Of a stretch of 64,000 bases of DNA, positions 25,922 through 34,037 are shown piece after piece. The notes under the pieces are model-generated. The model did not search any database. It saw nothing but the letters and a program-made list of their open reading frames with translations, and was not told the DNA's origin. The stretch covers positions 67,001 through 131,000 of the forward strand of contig NZ_LT860098.1 of assembly GCF_900184995.1 (NCBI RefSeq), written 5' to 3'. The stretch's first letter is position 1. Every line of letters starts with the position of its first letter. The DNA is from Konateibacter massiliensis. Its GTDB lineage: Bacteria; Bacillota; Clostridia; Lachnospirales; Lachnospiraceae. Position numbers and translations under genes: made by a program.

Positions 25922-27796
25922 ATGGGGAAAAAACATTATTCGCAAAAGATTTATTTATTTGCTTTTTACGGTGTATTCACATTGTTACTATTGCTATTAT
26001 TCTTTAGCTTTTTTTATTTGTTTTACAGTAAAAAAATAAATACGGATGCGCAAAAACAAATTGAAAATTTATGTACCTCTGTCAACAATTCCGTTTTGGC
26101 AGAGCTGGATAATATGTCAACAATCTCGATGAATATTACTTACTCCAATGTAATAAGAAGTAATTTTGTTGAGCTTTCTTCTACTTATAGTCAAAATACT
26201 CTGACTAAAATGGATCTATCTGCCTCAAGGCAGCAAGCTGTCGCAATTTTTGATGCTATCACCTCAATCATCGGACCTTTTCAAAGCGCCTCCGAAGTTA
26301 ATTTATATACCTTGTCAGGTGAATGTGTGGAATCTGGCTTTTTTCAGCGAGTGACTCACATTACCTTAGAAGAACAAAATTGGTATGAAGAAACAAAGGA
26401 ATTACGAGGTTCCAAATTCATCAGCCAGCCAGTCTACAAATCCTATCTCCCGGGCGAAGGAGCCAACCAAAACAGCCAGATGTTTATATCCTTGACCAGA
26501 CAAATATACAATAGTGCAAGTGAGCCGGATGGCTTCATCGAAGTAATCCAAGACTGCGGACGCATTTTTTCTCTGGTTTCTACACTGGAGAAGAACAATC
26601 CCTCAACCTCGGTTTTTATCTACAATAATCGCGGAGAACTGGTTTATCCCTATCATTCAGATTTTCAGCCAAAAGATAATTATTTTACTTATATTAACGA
26701 TTCAAATTTGAATACTTTAAATACGAAAATGATTACTCTTAAAAATGACGAAAAGGTACTATACACTTACGACGTGATACCAAATTACGATTGGTTTATC
26801 ATCGTAACGGAGCCGCAAGCTTCTGTAAATGCTTCTCTTCATACCTTTCGAAATATATTTTTTGCTATTGCAATCGCTACTATTATTTTAACCTCTGCCT
26901 TATGCTTTATCATTTCAGAAAAATTAACCTATCCTTTAAGTAAATTAACCAACGCGACGAAAAAATTAACCATTAATCGTGTTTTGGATGAAAATAAAAG
27001 TATATTAACCTCTGCCGATAGTAACATTGCAGAAATAGCACAATTATGTGATTCGTTTCGGACCATGTATGAAAAGCTGAGGATTTCTACTCAGGAAGTG
27101 CTCCTCTCTCACTCGGAAGAAACAAGGGCAAAATTACAAGCAACTCAATCCTTAGTGAATCCGCATTTTTTATACAACAGCTTAACACACATCAGCATAA
27201 TGGCGGAAGAAAATATGAATGATGAAATTGTATTATTATGCGATTCCTTGTGCGATTACTTTCGGTATATATCGAACTCGTCTCACACGCTCGTTTCCAT
27301 CTCACAAGAAATCTTACACACCGAAAAATACATAGATTGTATGAAGCTTCGTTTTGGGAATGGCTTCTTCTATTCCTGTGAGATAGAAGAAGAGGCAAAA
27401 CAGATTATGATTCCCAGATTAATCTTGCAGCCTGTTGTTGAAAATGCCTTCAAATACGCATTTCAAAAGCCTGCACCTTGGAAGCTTTCCGTAAAAGCAT
27501 TTGTCAGAAAAGGGTGTTGGATGATATCCATTACCGATAATGGCGGTCTTTTATCTGAGGAAAAAAAGAAAGAATTATTAGATCTTTATTCAAACTTAAA
27601 TAAAGAAGAGGAATTAAACTCTTTGCAAATAGGTGGAATGGGCTTAAAGAATATCTATTTAAGAATGCAGCTTCTTTATGGAAAACAAGCGGTGTTTGAA
27701 ATTGAAACTTCGATTTCTTTACAGACTACATTTATTTTAGGCGGTCCGATTCATCCGGACAAGGAGGGCTATCATGAGTACTATACAACAATATAA
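25922..27796 (+). CDS. Sensor histidine kinase, YesM/LytS type
   Basis: A two-membrane-segment sensor (~11-35 and ~310-332) with a ~270-residue extracellular sensing domain, then a HAMP linker, a His kinase box of the LytS/YesM type (LVNPHFLYNSL, phosphoacceptor His at about 415) and a HATPase domain (LQPVVENAFKYAF; GGMGLKNIYLRM). It probably detects the sugar or a binding protein complex outside the cell and phosphorylates the regulator downstream. Start 25922 is preferred over 25913 because AAGGGG then has 9-base spacing. It overlaps the next gene by 23 bases. Confidence 0.9.
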   Translation: MGKKHYSQKIYLFAFYGVFTLLLLLLFFSFFYLFYSKKINTDAQKQIENLCTSVNNSVLAELDNMSTISMNITYSNVIRSNFVELSSTYSQNTLTKMDLSASRQQAVAIFDAITSIIGPFQSASEVNLYTLSGECVESGFFQRVTHITLEEQNWYEETKELRGSKFISQPVYKSYLPGEGANQNSQMFISLTRQIYNSASEPDGFIEVIQDCGRIFSLVSTLEKNNPSTSVFIYNNRGELVYPYHSDFQPKDNYFTYINDSNLNTLNTKMITLKNDEKVLYTYDVIPNYDWFIIVTEPQASVNASLHTFRNIFFAIAIATIILTSALCFIISEKLTYPLSKLTNATKKLTINRVLDENKSILTSADSNIAEIAQLCDSFRTMYEKLRISTQEVLLSHSEETRAKLQATQSLVNPHFLYNSLTHISIMAEENMNDEIVLLCDSLCDYFRYISNSSHTLVSISQEILHTEKYIDCMKLRFGNGFFYSCEIEEEAKQIMIPRLILQPVVENAFKYAFQKPAPWKLSVKAFVRKGCWMISITDNGGLLSEEKKKELLDLYSNLNKEEELNSLQIGGMGLKNIYLRMQLLYGKQAVFEIETSISLQTTFILGGPIHPDKEGYHEYYTTI

Positions 27797-28535
27797 ATAT
27801 ATGGTGGTAGAAGATGAACCATTAATCAGGCAAAACATTATTAAGAAAATAGAGTCTCTAAATCTTCCGCTTACGCTTTGTGCGGAGGTAAGTGACGGCT
27901 CTATTGCCATAGAGTCTATTTCAAAGTTACTTCCAAACCTAATTATTACAGACATTCGAATGCCTCAGTGTGACGGACTGGAATTAGCTCGTTATATTAA
28001 AGAAAACCATCCAAGTATCAAAACAATTATTTTAAGTGGATATCATGAATTTTCTTATGCCCAAAAAGCAATGCGGTATAATGTTTGCGATTATCTTTTA
28101 AAGCCCTTAAAGACCGATGCTTTGCAAGAAACCTTACAACAGGTGTTATTATCCTTAGATTCTAACATAGATAAACTCGGTTGTTTGCACATAAATGCGT
28201 ATGATATGTCACCCGAAAGAATATGCAAACTAATGCTCGACTACTTTCAGCAGCACTACAAAGAGGATATCTCCATCAGTTCTTTGGCTGATACATTAGG
28301 ATTTTCCATGGAATATCTGGCTCGGATATTCAAAAAAGAAACCGGCTTATCTCCTTCTAAATATTTGACAACTTTAAGAATAAATGAAGCAAAGCTTCTT
28401 CTTTTATCGCACTCTACGCTGGAGGTAGGGAGAATTGGTGAAATGGTAGGCTATAAGGATGCCTTTTATTTTAGCAGAGTATTTAAAAGCAATGTCAATA
28501 TGACACCGAGTGAGTATCGACATGAAGCTTTGTAA
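27774..28535 (+). CDS. Response regulator with AraC DNA-binding domain (YesN type)
   Basis: A 253-residue protein: receiver domain (~6-120; phosphoacceptor Asp60 in LIITDIRMP; Lys in DYLLKPLK) and a C-terminal pair of AraC helix-turn-helix units (ISSLADTLGFSMEYLARIF; GRIGEMVGYKDAFYFSRVF). It most likely activates the divergent xyloside transporter operon and the GH31 gene. Start lies 23 bases inside the kinase gene, typical for coupled YesM/YesN pairs. Confidence 0.92.
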   Translation: MSTIQQYKYMVVEDEPLIRQNIIKKIESLNLPLTLCAEVSDGSIAIESISKLLPNLIITDIRMPQCDGLELARYIKENHPSIKTIILSGYHEFSYAQKAMRYNVCDYLLKPLKTDALQETLQQVLLSLDSNIDKLGCLHINAYDMSPERICKLMLDYFQQHYKEDISISSLADTLGFSMEYLARIFKKETGLSPSKYLTTLRINEAKLLLLSHSTLEVGRIGEMVGYKDAFYFSRVFKSNVNMTPSEYRHEAL

Positions 28536-28656
28536 AAACTGCATAGTGGTCGAGTAAATCGACCACTAAAAAACAAAAAACTTATACTCTTTACTTGGCA
28601 AACTCTAAAACCCATTTTTTGAGCCTTATTCTTTTATATATCACTTCTATATTTAA

Positions 28657-29556
28657 TTAGTCTATACTTTCCCATTGGCATTTATCATAAATATCTTCCC
28701 AATATTCCGGTGATGATTCTATAGCCTCATCATCATATCCGTACTTTTCAGATGTATTATTATAAGCGTTGGACTGATTATAATTTTTGTTGGATGACTG
28801 ATAATCGGATTCGTAACGTGCCGTTTCAGTAGAGATGCTACTTATTCGAGTGCAACCTCGTTTACAACTGCCACAGGTGGGACATATGTACCAACCACAT
28901 ATAGGACACTGTACATTCTCTTCTGTAACACCCGTATGACAATTCCAACAATGATTTCTATAGGTTCTTTTTATCTGTATATTTGTTTCACTGTAATTAT
29001 TTCTTCTTTCCTGCAAAGCAGACTTTTCAGCATTTTCCATAGATGTTTTTACAGTATCATATACAGGATATGCCACCGCAATGACTGGTGTTAATATGGC
29101 TAACGTTATACCGCCAAGCACACTCAATAGAGTCGGTTTGCAAGCTATTATAAACATTCTTACTACCCATATCGTTAATTCCCTTACAATTTCTTTGAAT
29201 TTACCCCAGCCATTTAATTCATCATCATCAAGGATTTCACTAAATGTATTCAGGATATTTGTTAATTTCCCCTCTCTTTCTTCTAATTCAGGGAAGTCTA
29301 CCTTTAATTTGCTTAATCTATCTCTGCTAGCTGTAATCTTTTCTTTAATATTTTCCCATAAAGACTGTGCGTTGTCCTTTAAGTATTCTTCAAGCCTATC
29401 TGTCTTCATAGAAGCAATGTGTTTCACTTCTTCTTTTACAGAACCAACAGCATTGATAGTATACTTAGCTGCTGCCTCAATTTTCTCTTGATTCGCCTCT
29501 GCAAATGCTCTAGCATTTTTTCTCATTTCCATTTCTTCTCTTGTATAATTCCCCAT
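28657..29556 (-). CDS. Uncharacterised protein with membrane segment and Cys-rich zinc ribbon
   Basis: A 299-residue protein of unknown role. N-terminal charged alpha-helical region (~1-120, coiled-coil-like), a hydrophobic stretch (~135-170, possibly two membrane passes or a hairpin), then a zinc-ribbon block with CWNCHTG, CPICGW, CPTCGSC and CKRGC, and an acidic Asn/Ser-rich tail with Tyr. The layout resembles peripheral membrane proteins with cytosolic zinc ribbons. Own gene with no visible operon partners. Confidence 0.75.
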   Translation of the reverse strand: MGNYTREEMEMRKNARAFAEANQEKIEAAAKYTINAVGSVKEEVKHIASMKTDRLEEYLKDNAQSLWENIKEKITASRDRLSKLKVDFPELEEREGKLTNILNTFSEILDDDELNGWGKFKEIVRELTIWVVRMFIIACKPTLLSVLGGITLAILTPVIAVAYPVYDTVKTSMENAEKSALQERRNNYSETNIQIKRTYRNHCWNCHTGVTEENVQCPICGWYICPTCGSCKRGCTRISSISTETARYESDYQSSNKNYNQSNAYNNTSEKYGYDDEAIESSPEYWEDIYDKCQWESID

Positions 29557-29794
29557 TCTTTTACCTCACACCATTGTATATATAAGTACTTTTATAGATT
29601 ATTCTATCATGTCTTACTTACCTTTACAATCAGAATGGCAACATGTTTATTATCAGTTTTATGCTAATGCATTTCATATATTACAGAAAATCTTTCTTTG
29701 TATTATTATATTTTTAATTAATTTTATTGCCTCTAAAAAACAAATAAATATAGGAGGTTTTTAAAACAAAATTGTTGTAGAATTGTTGTATAGG
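29557..29794. other. AT-rich intergenic stretch without a recognisable gene
   Basis: Between the zinc-ribbon gene's 5' end and the queT promoter I see only AT-rich sequence; no conserved ORF, RNA or repeat. Confidence 0.5.
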
Positions 29795-29823
29795 TTGATT
29801 TTTACCTCTTTCTGTGTTATAGT
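29795..29823 (+). promoter_or_regulatory. queT promoter
   Basis: TTGATT (29795-29800), 17-base spacer, TATAGT (29818-29823). Predicted start near 29830, giving a ~92-base leader. Confidence 0.65.
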
Positions 29824-29829
29824 AGGAAC

Positions 29830-29921
29830 GTTGCAAACCCTTACAAACACAGGGTTTTCTACTTATCAATTCGTGTGTTCGAGACCTTCCACACGTAAAA
29901 CAAAACTAAAGGAGAACAAAA
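29830..29921 (+). promoter_or_regulatory. Structured leader of queT, candidate preQ1 riboswitch
   Basis: The leader holds a hairpin AAACCCT/AGGGTTT (29835-29857), a second hairpin CGTGTG/CACACG with a 12-base loop (29874-29897), and an A-rich tail AAAACAAAACTAAAGGAG in front of the ATG. The tail looks like the A-rich strand of preQ1 riboswitches, and CCTT in the second loop could pair with AAGG of the ribosome site. queT genes are very often controlled by preQ1 riboswitches. The class is not certain; it does not match the short class I consensus exactly. Confidence 0.55.
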
Positions 29922-30428
29922 ATGAAATCAAATCAAAAGGTATTATTCATCGTGCAAGCTGCGATGATAGCAGCTATCTACATCGTGCTGACTTACTTTG
30001 TCAACGCATTTAATCTCGCAAACGGTGCAATTCAGGTGAGAATTTCGGAGGCATTGACTATATTGCCGTATTTTACACCTGCTGCCATTCCAGGATTGTT
30101 TGTCGGCTGCCTGCTCAGCAATATTTTAACAGGCTGTATGCCGCTTGACGTCATATTCGGAAGCCTTGCAACCTTAGTTGCAGCATGTGGTACCTATGCA
30201 CTTCGCAAGTACAGATGGCTGGCTCCGGTTCCGCCAATCCTTGTAAACACTATCGTAGTTCCGTTTGTTTTATCCTATGTATACCAATTCCCGGGCTCTA
30301 TTCCGTACTTTATGCTGACGGTCGGCATCGGAGAGATTATATCCTGTGGTATACTCGGAAGCCTATTACTGACTGCCCTAAATAAATATCGACACGTTAT
30401 ATTTACTTCACCGGCAAACCAAAATTAA
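29922..30428 (+). CDS. queT: QueT queuosine-precursor transporter (ECF S-component type)
   Basis: A 168-residue membrane protein with five or six membrane helices. The motifs AFNLANGAIQVRISEALTILPYF, GLFVGCLLSNI (shown in part) and PPILVNTIVVPFVLSYVYQ are those of the QueT family, which imports preQ0/preQ1 for queuosine tRNA modification. It would need a shared ECF energising module elsewhere. Its leader is structured and likely ligand-controlled, see the element at 29830-29921. ATG follows AAAGGAG by 8 bases. Confidence 0.92.
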   Translation: MKSNQKVLFIVQAAMIAAIYIVLTYFVNAFNLANGAIQVRISEALTILPYFTPAAIPGLFVGCLLSNILTGCMPLDVIFGSLATLVAACGTYALRKYRWLAPVPPILVNTIVVPFVLSYVYQFPGSIPYFMLTVGIGEIISCGILGSLLLTALNKYRHVIFTSPANQN

Positions 30429-30454
30429 AAAATAACCCCAAAACAAGGTCTGAT

Positions 30455-30503
30455 AAAAACAAAGTGTCTGCATTTTTTATTTAAAAGCAGACACTTTGTT
30501 TTT
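30455..30503. terminator. Bidirectional terminator overlapping the Rieske oxidoreductase 3' end
   Basis: AAAAACAAAGTGTCTGC (30455-30471) pairs with GCAGACACTTTGTTTTT (30487-30503), loop of 15. It lies between queT and the oppositely oriented oxidoreductase; the latter's stop codon (30479-30477) is in the loop. Confidence 0.8.
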
Positions 30504-31802
30504 ATTTTTTAAATCTTTGGTTGCCGGATTATCAATAAGCTGTCCTTCCTCTGTAAAGCGTGAGCCGTGACAAGGGCAATCCCATGAATGCTCGATTTGA
30601 TTCCACTTTAATGCACAGCCCATATGCGGACAACGTTTAAAGGTTGGCGTCAGAAGGTTGACCACTGCTTCAAATGCATTGGCAGCAAGCTGAGGACGAA
30701 GAATGGTGCGTGAGGGCGAAAAAACCTGCTCATATGGATTTTCTTTTCCCTGAACGATATCACAAAGAAGCATTGCAGATACCATAGCGGAGGTCATACC
30801 CCATTTGTTAAAGCCTGTAGCAACATACAAATCCACTGTTCTTCCTGAATACCTGCCAATATAGGGAATACTGTCAAGCGTCATACAGTCTTGGGTCGCC
30901 CAGCGGTATCTTATTTGTGCATTTGGATAATATCGTTTCGCAAAGTCTTCAAGCTCTCTAAAATTGCCGCCCCATTTACCTGTTCGGTGATCACCTCCAC
31001 CGATGAGTAATAGATTTTCATAATTTCGAAAAGACATTCCCTTTTGTGCTTCATCCACATACATACCGTTTATATTGGATGCGTTTTCCAGTGCAATCAC
31101 ATAGGAACGATGTTGATACATTTTCAAAAAGTAACTGCCGTGCTTATTTATAAATGGAAAGTGGGTAGTAACAATAATTTTATCAGCCGTAATTTTTCCG
31201 TGGTCCGTGACTGCCGTTGTTCCAATCAGCTCTCGGACAGTTGTGCGCTCATATATATTAAGTCCTTTTGCAATCCCTGCTATAAATTTCAGCGGGTTAA
31301 ACTGTGCTTGATTTTGAAACTTAATTGCTCCCGCAAGGGTAAATGGAAGGGATAAGCTATCCTCTTTCTGTGCTGAAAATCCTATTTTTTCAAGTGCTGA
31401 TAGCTCTTTTTCAATTTTATCTTTATCCTCAAGAGAATAAGTAAAGGCATCTTTTATCTCAAAATCACAATCAATATCACGGCAAATTTCACCGTATTTG
31501 TTAAGTGCTTCTTCATTGGCGCGAAGATAGAGCCGTGCTGTTTCTTTATCAAATTCACGAATGATCTTATCATAAATCAAGCCATGCTGTGAGGTGATTT
31601 TTGCTGTTGTATTTTTGGTAATACCGCTGCAAATTCTGTCCGCCTCCACAAGTGTGTATTCAACTTTGGCTTGTTTCAGCATATATGCGCACAAAACTCC
31701 CGCTATGCCGCCGCCGATTATCAAGACATTCGTTTTTATATCATGTTCTAGTCTGTTAAATTCTGTTAAATTTGAATTCTGGGTCCAAACAGAAACCTTC
31801 AT
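30477..31802 (-). CDS. FAD-dependent oxidoreductase with C-terminal Rieske domain
   Basis: A DAO-type flavoprotein of about 441 residues: Rossmann FAD motif near the N terminus (NVLIIGGGIAGVLCAYML), substrate/FAD core, then a C-terminal Rieske [2Fe-2S] domain with CPHMGC and CPCHGS. This two-domain type (YhfW-like in bacilli) is uncharacterised; the Rieske cluster suggests electron transfer with the flavin. The start at 31802 is chosen because GGTGG precedes it by 6 bases, while the ATG at 31817 has no site. No partner genes are adjacent. Confidence 0.9.
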   Translation of the reverse strand: MKVSVWTQNSNLTEFNRLEHDIKTNVLIIGGGIAGVLCAYMLKQAKVEYTLVEADRICSGITKNTTAKITSQHGLIYDKIIREFDKETARLYLRANEEALNKYGEICRDIDCDFEIKDAFTYSLEDKDKIEKELSALEKIGFSAQKEDSLSLPFTLAGAIKFQNQAQFNPLKFIAGIAKGLNIYERTTVRELIGTTAVTDHGKITADKIIVTTHFPFINKHGSYFLKMYQHRSYVIALENASNINGMYVDEAQKGMSFRNYENLLLIGGGDHRTGKWGGNFRELEDFAKRYYPNAQIRYRWATQDCMTLDSIPYIGRYSGRTVDLYVATGFNKWGMTSAMVSAMLLCDIVQGKENPYEQVFSPSRTILRPQLAANAFEAVVNLLTPTFKRCPHMGCALKWNQIEHSWDCPCHGSRFTEEGQLIDNPATKDLKNKNKVSAFK

Positions 31803-31878
31803 ATTAACCACCACCATACGTTTTAAGTATATTGTTAGTTAATAAGGTCTTTCCTATTCATATAACAAATCCGTTGCT

Positions 31879-32493
31879 CTAACTATTTTCGCCCACTCTA
31901 TCAAATATAATCATACCGCCCTTTTCCCGGTATCCGGTATCCCAAAGCTCCCGAAGTGACAGCCAATGATAGTTTGCGTAGGTCGCAACCTTCACCATCA
32001 TCTCACCGTCAAACTCCTCATAGCCGACGATTAAAAACCAATGCCATGTAAAAAAATTAAGGCTTCGCTTTTTATGCTTGAGCAAAAGATAAGGAATAGG
32101 AAGCTCTTGATCAATCTGCGTTTTCACCTTCTCTATTGCCTTTTCCACTTCCAGCTCTCCTGAAAATCCGCTTACCGTAAGCTCTTTCTCGTTCGTATCC
32201 TTAAAATACTGCTTGGCGCCGTCTATATAAATATCAAGCGTATCAATCCCCCGAAAGCGCGGTCTCAAATAAGGCTTCATTTTCTTAGAAAATTCGATAT
32301 ATGACTCCTTATCCAGCGCTTCTACATCAAATGGGTATAGATTGCTCTTCTCACTATGAAGTGCCAGATAAATACTTGTATCACAAAGGGTTGCCGCTGC
32401 GCATCCTCCCATTTTCATCATCGGATCTCGAAACCAGTCCTGATTACCACCATAGGCTCCGTCTATCTTAAAATAAGGTAATTCCTTTCTCAT
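31879..32493 (-). CDS. Uncharacterised protein with cysteine-peptidase-like fold (C39-like)
   Basis: A 204-residue protein. It shows a Cys-containing GGCAAATLC motif near residue 29 and a His block NFFTWHWFLIVGYEEFDG near residue 150, spacing that fits papain-like C39-type cysteine peptidases; a Lys/Arg-rich middle holds the repeated KAIEKVKTQI helix. There is no signal peptide. Role unknown; the C39 assignment rests on these two motifs only. Followed by the repeat R4 on its 5' side. Confidence 0.7.
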   Translation of the reverse strand: MRKELPYFKIDGAYGGNQDWFRDPMMKMGGCAAATLCDTSIYLALHSEKSNLYPFDVEALDKESYIEFSKKMKPYLRPRFRGIDTLDIYIDGAKQYFKDTNEKELTVSGFSGELEVEKAIEKVKTQIDQELPIPYLLLKHKKRSLNFFTWHWFLIVGYEEFDGEMMVKVATYANYHWLSLRELWDTGYREKGGMIIFDRVGENS

Positions 32494-32613
32494 CCTTCAC
32501 CACTCCTTCTATACCATAGTATATTCAATTCTTTGAAAAAACTTAGTACCATTCTAACTACTTCGTTTCTTTTTTTCAACTAAAACATACATTTTTCATA
32601 TTTTCATATAAGA

Positions 32614-32737
32614 AAGTGTGAGCAAAGCTCACACTTCGCGCCCGAGTGGGTTGCGTAGCAACAACCTCCACTCCGCGAGGTGCGCATAAATAGTTATTAT
32701 ATCATAGGAAATTGCAAAGCAATTTCCTATGATATAA
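32614..32737. repeat. Dispersed structured repeat, copy R4 with right palindrome
   Basis: Left hairpin AAGTGTGAGC/AAA/GCTCACACTT (32614-32636), core 32637-32690 with inner hairpin GTTGC-GTA-GCAAC and GGTGCGCATAA end, and right palindrome ATATCATAGGAAATT/AATTTCCTATGATAT (32699-32735). It is followed directly by the long-form copy R5, a tandem of the two forms. Confidence 0.8.
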
Positions 32738-32901
32738 TAAAGCGGACAAGTCCGCATCAACTCCCTAATCTCTCACTCATGAGGGACTTGGCTGTTTTGT
32801 CGCGCCGAATGCCGTCACGTAGTGACATTTTCCACTTGCATTCGTGCGCATAAATATTTGTTATATCATGGAAAATTCAAAGAAATTTACCATAATATAA
32901 C
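32738..32901. repeat. Dispersed structured repeat, long form, copy R5
   Basis: Left part GCGGAC-AA-GTCCGC (32742-32755) and the AAGTCC/GGACTT pairing out to 32790, core 32801-32853 (GCGC start, arm CGAATG/CATTCG, inner hairpin GTCAC-GTA-GTGAC at 32814-32826, CTTGC and GTGCGCATAA), then a diverged right palindrome (32861-32900). Adjacent to the 3' side of the pdu operon. Confidence 0.75.
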
Positions 32902-32906
32902 AAATA

Positions 32907-32944
32907 TCGAAGAACTGCCCTTTTTCAAGGCATTTCTCCGATAC
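32907..32944 (-). terminator. Terminator of the pdu operon
   Basis: On the minus strand an imperfect stem TATCGGAGAAATGCC/GGGCAGTTCTTCGATA with a short loop rich in A, just downstream of the pduO stop codon and followed by T-rich sequence. Confidence 0.65.
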
Positions 32945-32959
32945 TCTTAATCACTTCTA

Positions 32960-34030
32960 CTATACAAACAATCCCGCAAACACATCCGCTCCAAACTGAG
33001 CCAATGAATGGTCATCCTCCGATACTCCGCCGCTTATGCCAAGTCCGCCCACGATTTTATCGCCGATTTTAAGCGGGATACCTCCGCCGAAAATAATAAG
33101 CCGGTTGTTATCTGCTTTGTCTACTCCATAGAATGTTTCACCAGGCATCGCAAGCTTTCCAAGCTCCTTGGTGGACATTTTGACTGCCACGGAGGTATAT
33201 GCCTTCTTCATTGCTATATCAAAGCTTGCCAGAAAAGCATTGTCCATCACATGAACTGCAATCGTATTGCCGTCCGGACCACACACGGCAATCACCGCAT
33301 CTAAGCCTCTCTTTTTCGCCTCTCCTTCAATCTGCTCAATCAGGCGTTTTGCTGTTTCGAGAGAAAGTCGTCTGCCTTCATTGGAAAGCTGTTGCAAAAC
33401 AGCGTTGATAATCTCATTTTCCTTCATGGATAAGTCTCCTTTTCTTGCCTGCACTGTGGACAAACCTCTATTTTCCTCTTCTGACTTTACATAATCCATA
33501 TAGCGCGCCGTCACATACAGATAGTCCGCAAGGCGGTTCATAAACTTCTTTGCGTTTTTATCCACACCAAATTTCCTATTTACGGCACTCATCCACCGCT
33601 CTGCTCTCCTCGCAACGGTGCGTGCCACATCAAGCTGTGCAGAAATCTTATTTTCACCCGGAAGTATGAAGTGCTTTGGTCTTGGGAACAAGCCCTCCAG
33701 CCTGTCAATCTCCGCTTCCAAAAAGTCAATTTCCTCTTCCTTCAACTTGTATTCCTGATTATAGGAATCAGCAATACCTGCCATAATCGTCATAAGGTTT
33801 TTCTGGATACGAACGAACTGTTCTCTTGTCTCCTGCTGAATTTCCATCGTCTTTACCACACCGATGTTGCTCGTCAGCTCATCGATGGCACCAAGTAACT
33901 CAACTCTGTCGTCATCCTTTGGCACATTTTGAATTTTCATAAGACTTGTCATGCCACTGTCGCCTGATTTTGTATATATTTTTGCAATCTTATCCTTTTC
34001 CACTTTTAACACCCCGATTTCTTTATCCAA
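32960..34030 (-). CDS. pduO: PduO: cobalamin adenosyltransferase with heme-binding C-terminal domain
   Basis: A 356-residue two-domain protein. Residues ~10-185 form a PduO-type ATP:cob(I)alamin adenosyltransferase (TKSGDSGMTSLM near the N terminus; RAERWMSAVNR). Residues ~205-356 form the GlcG/HbpS-like domain (AGVAVCGPDG-type core; GGGIPLKIGDKIVGGLGISGG), which binds heme in other PduO proteins. It converts cobalamin to adenosylcobalamin for the dehydratase. Last gene of the pdu operon, 7 bases after pduH. Confidence 0.9.
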   Translation of the reverse strand: MDKEIGVLKVEKDKIAKIYTKSGDSGMTSLMKIQNVPKDDDRVELLGAIDELTSNIGVVKTMEIQQETREQFVRIQKNLMTIMAGIADSYNQEYKLKEEEIDFLEAEIDRLEGLFPRPKHFILPGENKISAQLDVARTVARRAERWMSAVNRKFGVDKNAKKFMNRLADYLYVTARYMDYVKSEEENRGLSTVQARKGDLSMKENEIINAVLQQLSNEGRRLSLETAKRLIEQIEGEAKKRGLDAVIAVCGPDGNTIAVHVMDNAFLASFDIAMKKAYTSVAVKMSTKELGKLAMPGETFYGVDKADNNRLIIFGGGIPLKIGDKIVGGLGISGGVSEDDHSLAQFGADVFAGLFV

Positions 34031-34037
34031 ACAACTT

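Noticed and set aside
28544-28568. Terminator after the YesN-type gene
   Set aside because: TAGTGGTCGA/TCGACCACTA is followed by A rather than T on the plus strand, so it is not a standard intrinsic terminator.
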